Of a DNA stretch of 64,000 bases, positions 61,059-64,000 are shown in pieces (positions within the stretch are counted from its first letter, which is position 1; every line of letters starts with the position of its first letter). Origin of the DNA: UBA668 sp040081465. Lineage in GTDB: Bacteria > Actinomycetota > Acidimicrobiia > Acidimicrobiales > Ilumatobacteraceae. The position numbers and the translations under genes were made by a program. The stretch covers positions 124,001-188,000 of the forward strand of contig JBEBGL010000004.1 of assembly GCA_040081465.1 (NCBI GenBank), given 5' to 3'. Below the pieces are notes generated by a model, which searched no databases, was not told the DNA's origin, and saw nothing but the letters and a program-made list of their open reading frames with translations.

Positions 61059-62464
61059 GTGCGCGGCCGGTGATGGTGCGCCTGAAGGATTGGCGCGAGG
61101 TGTACGAACCGGAGGAGAGCTCGCACGTCGCGAGCGAAGCCGCACGTTGTATGGATTGCGGCATCCCGTTCTGCAACAACGGTTGCCCACTCGGGAACTT
61201 GATCCCCGACTGGAACGACCTAGTGCACCGCGAACATTGGCGCGATGCAATCGATCGACTGCACGCCACCAACAACTTTCCCGAGTTCACTGGCCGTCTC
61301 TGCCCCGCACCGTGCGAATCGGCATGCGTCGTCGGGATCAGCGATCTTCCTGTCGCAATCAAACACGTCGAGGTCTCAATCATCGATCGCGCGTGGGATG
61401 AAGGGTGGATAACTCCGCAACGACCTGCCGTGACGACTGGCAAACGCGTCGTGGTAGTCGGCAGCGGGCCGGCCGGGTTAGCGGCCGCGCAACAACTCAC
61501 GCGAGCTGGTCACGATGTCGTCGTTCTTGAGCGAGCCGATCGCATCGGTGGGCTGCTGCGCTACGGCATTCCCGAGTTCAAGATCGAGAAGCACCATGTC
61601 GATCGCCGGATTGCTCAGATGATCGCCGAGGGCACCGAGTTCCGAACTAACGCGTCCGTGGGAACGCTGATCGACATCGACGTGCTGCTGGCGACGTACG
61701 ACGCAGTTGTGCTGGCGTGCGGAGCGACTGCCTGGCGCGACTTGCCAGTGCCAGGTCGCGAACTGGCGGGCATTCATCAGGCGATGGAATACCTACCGCT
61801 CGCGAATCGCGTGCAGCAGGGCGACGTATCGAAGTCGTTGGTCGATGTCGCGGGCCAGCATGTCGTGATCATCGGTGGTGGTGATACCGGCGCCGACTGC
61901 CTCGGAACCGCACATCGCCAAGGCGCAGCTTCGGTGACGCAGCTAGAGATCATGGCGCAGCCGCCAGCGACGCGTGCTCGAGGCAATCCGTGGCCGCAGT
62001 TTGCCATGGTCTTTCGCATCACCTCCGCACACGAGGAAGGCGGCGAGCGCTTGTACAGCGTGAACACCGAACGCTTCATCGATGACGGCAGTGGACGAGT
62101 ACGTGCCCTGCTGGTGCATGAGGTGTCCATGGTCGATGGCCGTTTCCAGAAGGTCGAAGGGACAGATCGCGAACTGCCCGCGGATGTCGTCCTGCTCGCC
62201 CTCGGTTTCGTCGGTCCTGAGAAGGGTGAGTGGCTCGATCGGCTTGGTGTCGACTACGACGAACGCGGCAATGTTGCGCGCGACGATCACTACATGTCGT
62301 CGATACCCGGCGTGTTCGTCGCCGGCGATATGGGTCGCGGGCAAAGCCTGATCGTGTGGGCGATTGCCGAGGGTAGGTCGTGCGCAGCCGGCGTCGATCG
62401 TTGGTTGATGGGGGATACGAGACTGCCGGTGCCCATTGCCCCGAGCGCGCGACCGCTCGTCTGA
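61055..62464 (+). CDS. gltD: glutamate synthase small subunit
   Basis: 469 aa. N-terminal 4Fe-4S motifs ARCMDCGIPFCNNGCPLGN and LCPAPCESACVVGI, FAD site VVVGSGPAGLAAAQQL near residue 131 and NADPH site VIIGGGDTGADCLGTAHRQG near residue 270. Feeds electrons from NADPH to the large subunit. Overlaps gltB by 4 nt. Confidence 0.97.
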   Translation: MSARPVMVRLKDWREVYEPEESSHVASEAARCMDCGIPFCNNGCPLGNLIPDWNDLVHREHWRDAIDRLHATNNFPEFTGRLCPAPCESACVVGISDLPVAIKHVEVSIIDRAWDEGWITPQRPAVTTGKRVVVVGSGPAGLAAAQQLTRAGHDVVVLERADRIGGLLRYGIPEFKIEKHHVDRRIAQMIAEGTEFRTNASVGTLIDIDVLLATYDAVVLACGATAWRDLPVPGRELAGIHQAMEYLPLANRVQQGDVSKSLVDVAGQHVVIIGGGDTGADCLGTAHRQGAASVTQLEIMAQPPATRARGNPWPQFAMVFRITSAHEEGGERLYSVNTERFIDDGSGRVRALLVHEVSMVDGRFQKVEGTDRELPADVVLLALGFVGPEKGEWLDRLGVDYDERGNVARDDHYMSSIPGVFVAGDMGRGQSLIVWAIAEGRSCAAGVDRWLMGDTRLPVPIAPSARPLV

Positions 62465-62523
62465 ACGGCGGGTGTGACGCGGGCGCGGCCACTTGAGTGG
62501 GCCACTGTCGTAGAATGGACACC

Positions 62524-63126
62524 ATGAAGTGGCGTGTTTTGATCCCAGTCCCCGCAGTGCTTGCAGTCGGCGCAGTCCTCGGAATGTCTGCTTGTGGCAC
62601 CGCTGCTGGCGCTCAGTCCGGTGCGACCGTTGTGAACTTGGGCACAACCAACTGGGCGACGATCCCGACAGTGCCGCCGACCGTGTCCACCATCCCCGGC
62701 ACCACGCTTCCCCCAGTGCCTGGTTCCAAGACAACCGAAGTCACCGAGTACACCATCAAGTCCGGCGACAACCCGACGACGGTTGCGAGTTTTTACCTGA
62801 TTTCGCTGCAAGAACTCGACGAGATCAACGCGACCACAGAGGGCTACGACCTCTTCCTGATCGGGTTGAAGATCAAAATTCCGGTCGGCGCGACGATCCC
62901 TGTTGTGGGTGAAGCGCCTGGTGACACTGTCCCGCTAGTCGAGGCCGAACTCTGCGGCACATACACGCTTGCCTCCGGCGACTTCCCGGGCAGCGTTGCG
63001 CAGAAGTTTAAGGTCACGGTCAAGGCGCTCGACGCCGCGAACGAGGACACGAACGGTTACGGCGGCTTCATCGTCGGCACCGTGATCGATGTTCCCTGTG
63101 CTGTTGGGGAAACCAACGACGGCTGA
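62524..63126 (+). CDS. LysM-domain lipoprotein
   Basis: 200 aa. Lipoprotein signal ending GMSAC (Cys near residue 24), a Thr/Pro linker, then two LysM-like units (YTIKSGDNPTTVASFYLISLQEL ... KIKIPVGA; TLASGDFPGSVAQKFKVTVKAL ... VIDVP). Probably binds peptidoglycan outside the membrane. ATG 62524 is chosen because TAGAAT sits 7 nt upstream; ATG 62515 is in the same frame. No operon partner. Confidence 0.76.
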   Translation: MKWRVLIPVPAVLAVGAVLGMSACGTAAGAQSGATVVNLGTTNWATIPTVPPTVSTIPGTTLPPVPGSKTTEVTEYTIKSGDNPTTVASFYLISLQELDEINATTEGYDLFLIGLKIKIPVGATIPVVGEAPGDTVPLVEAELCGTYTLASGDFPGSVAQKFKVTVKALDAANEDTNGYGGFIVGTVIDVPCAVGETNDG

Positions 63127-63149
63127 TCTGCCGCGCTAGTCCGGACTCG

Positions 63150-64000
63150 CTATCCGAGGTCTGGCCAGCGCCGATTCTGCCGGCGGCGTACGCCGGCTCG
63201 GCCAAGTTTGCGATGCTCGGCGAGCGCCCACTGCCGTCGCCAGCCGTTGTACTCCGGTCCTGTGAGCTTCGGGTTGTTGCCCTGCGCGGCCCGCTTGCGC
63301 GCTGTCCAGAAATCTGTCAACGCTTCGTCGCCCAATGCTGCGACCGCTGCTTCGATGCGAGTGTTGAATCGACGAGTTGATTCGCCTTCGATGGGCCGTA
63401 GCGGACTACCGAACACGACTTTGGTGGTTCCACGCTTGAGTCGCTTCATGCCCTTGCCATAGATGCTGCCGGTGCCGTCGATGAAAACAGGTACTACTGC
63501 CGCGCCGGTGCGGTTGGCGAGGTACGCGGCACCGCCCTTGAATTCTTGGCCCCACCCATCGGGCGAGCGACCACCCTCGGGATAGATGACCAAACTCCAC
63601 CCGTCGTCGATCAGCTTGCGTAGTTCGTCGCTGCTCTTGCGGCTTGTGACTTCGCGGTCGATCGGGAACGCATTCAAAGTCAGTGCGGCGAGTGCACCCT
63701 TCACCCGCGTGTCGAAGAAGTAGTCAGCGGCCGCGGCGACGACCAGTGTCGAGCGCCACGGCTCGGGCACGACTGTGATGATCAAGGGCGTGTCGACATG
63801 GCTGTGATGGTTCGGCGCGAAGATCACGGCTGGTGTCTCGTCGAGGCGCTGCAGATCGGCGAGCCGATCAAGCCCAACTACCTGCGGGCTGGCAACGACT
63901 TTGACGAACGCGCGCATCGGCCCATTGGTGACGACGGAACGCGCCGCCTTGGCTCCGGCAGAACGCGCCCACCCCGTCTCGAAGTTGGCGCCGAGCTTGC
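63150..64000 (-). CDS. PlsC-like 1-acyl-glycerol-3-phosphate acyltransferase, 5' end beyond the window
   Basis: The frame stays open upstream of ATG 63917 to the window edge (reading LGANFETGWARSAGAKAAR), and that stretch fits the protein, so the true start lies outside. Acyltransferase motifs: APNHHSHVDTPL (HX4D), NAFPIDREV, VIYPEGGRSPDGWGQEFKGGAAYLA and VVPVFIDGTG. Works at the membrane in phospholipid synthesis or a related acyl transfer. Converges with the LysM lipoprotein gene over 23 nt. Confidence 0.86.
   Translation of the reverse strand, partial: KLGANFETGWARSAGAKAARSVVTNGPMRAFVKVVASPQVVGLDRLADLQRLDETPAVIFAPNHHSHVDTPLIITVVPEPWRSTLVVAAAADYFFDTRVKGALAALTLNAFPIDREVTSRKSSDELRKLIDDGWSLVIYPEGGRSPDGWGQEFKGGAAYLANRTGAAVVPVFIDGTGSIYGKGMKRLKRGTTKVVFGSPLRPIEGESTRRFNTRIEAAVAALGDEALTDFWTARKRAAQGNNPKLTGPEYNGWRRQWALAEHRKLGRAGVRRRQNRRWPDLG

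Overview
The window looks like chromosomal DNA of a high-GC actinobacterium, most likely of the class Acidimicrobiia. Four things point there: the conserved actinobacterial order lexA / LysM cell-division gene / nrdR; a DUF2469 gene between rplS and yraN; a LigB-type ATP-dependent DNA ligase; and LexA boxes of the CGAAC-N4-GTTCG type. There is no rRNA, prophage, insertion sequence or CRISPR array. Almost every gene is intact, and many sit in operons with 1-8 nt overlaps (ATGA, GTGA, TAATG). The class assignment is an inference; no phylogeny could be run.

Layout. 1-16 kb is a surface-polysaccharide locus. It holds a truncated GH74-like exported lipoprotein at the left edge, then a divergent operon of Wzz/BY-kinase-like protein, glycosyltransferase, O-acyltransferase, Wzy-like polymerase, Wzx-like flippase and glycosyltransferase. 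Leftward operons follow, with glycosyltransferases, a hexapeptide acetyltransferase, a WecG/TagA/CpsF transferase, a DUF6492 protein and a large membrane protein. 16-20 kb has trmD-rplS-DUF2469-yraN plus one more glycosyltransferase. 20-28 kb is a rpe-addB-addA-like operon (recombination helicase-nuclease), divergent from a RumA/TrmA-type RNA methyltransferase. 29-31.7 kb has two tandem flavodoxin-fold oxidoreductases, an SDR and a GNAT acetyltransferase.

31.8-34.2 kb is the most unusual part. A cassette of two small exported proteins and a SipW/archaeal-type (Ser-His) signal peptidase is followed on the other strand by tRNA-His, tRNA-Lys and a gene that ordinary ORF calling truncates. That gene encodes a SelW/Rdx-family protein with an in-frame TGA exactly at the U of a CxxU redox motif and a small hairpin just downstream. 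I read it as a selenoprotein.

34-47.5 kb carries housekeeping genes: a HemL-like aminotransferase, recA, miaB-miaA-dapF-hflX-dapC (tRNA modification, lysine/DAP synthesis, ribosome rescue), lexA, the LysM division gene, nrdR, an M14 peptidase and a RibD-C reductase. 47.5-64 kb has class II ribonucleotide reductase (nrdJ) behind a long leader with DnaA boxes, a GGDEF-EAL protein, crotonase-ligB-tdk, gltB-gltD, a LysM lipoprotein and a PlsC-like acyltransferase that runs off the right edge.

A recurring signal is a TANNNT (-10-like) hexamer 6-9 nt upstream of the start codon, with no Shine-Dalgarno sequence, at about a dozen genes. This suggests widespread leaderless transcripts, and I used it to choose several starts. 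DNA-damage control (recA, lexA, LysM gene) and nucleotide supply (nrdR, nrdJ, tdk) lie on one chromosomal stretch, with operator candidates described below.
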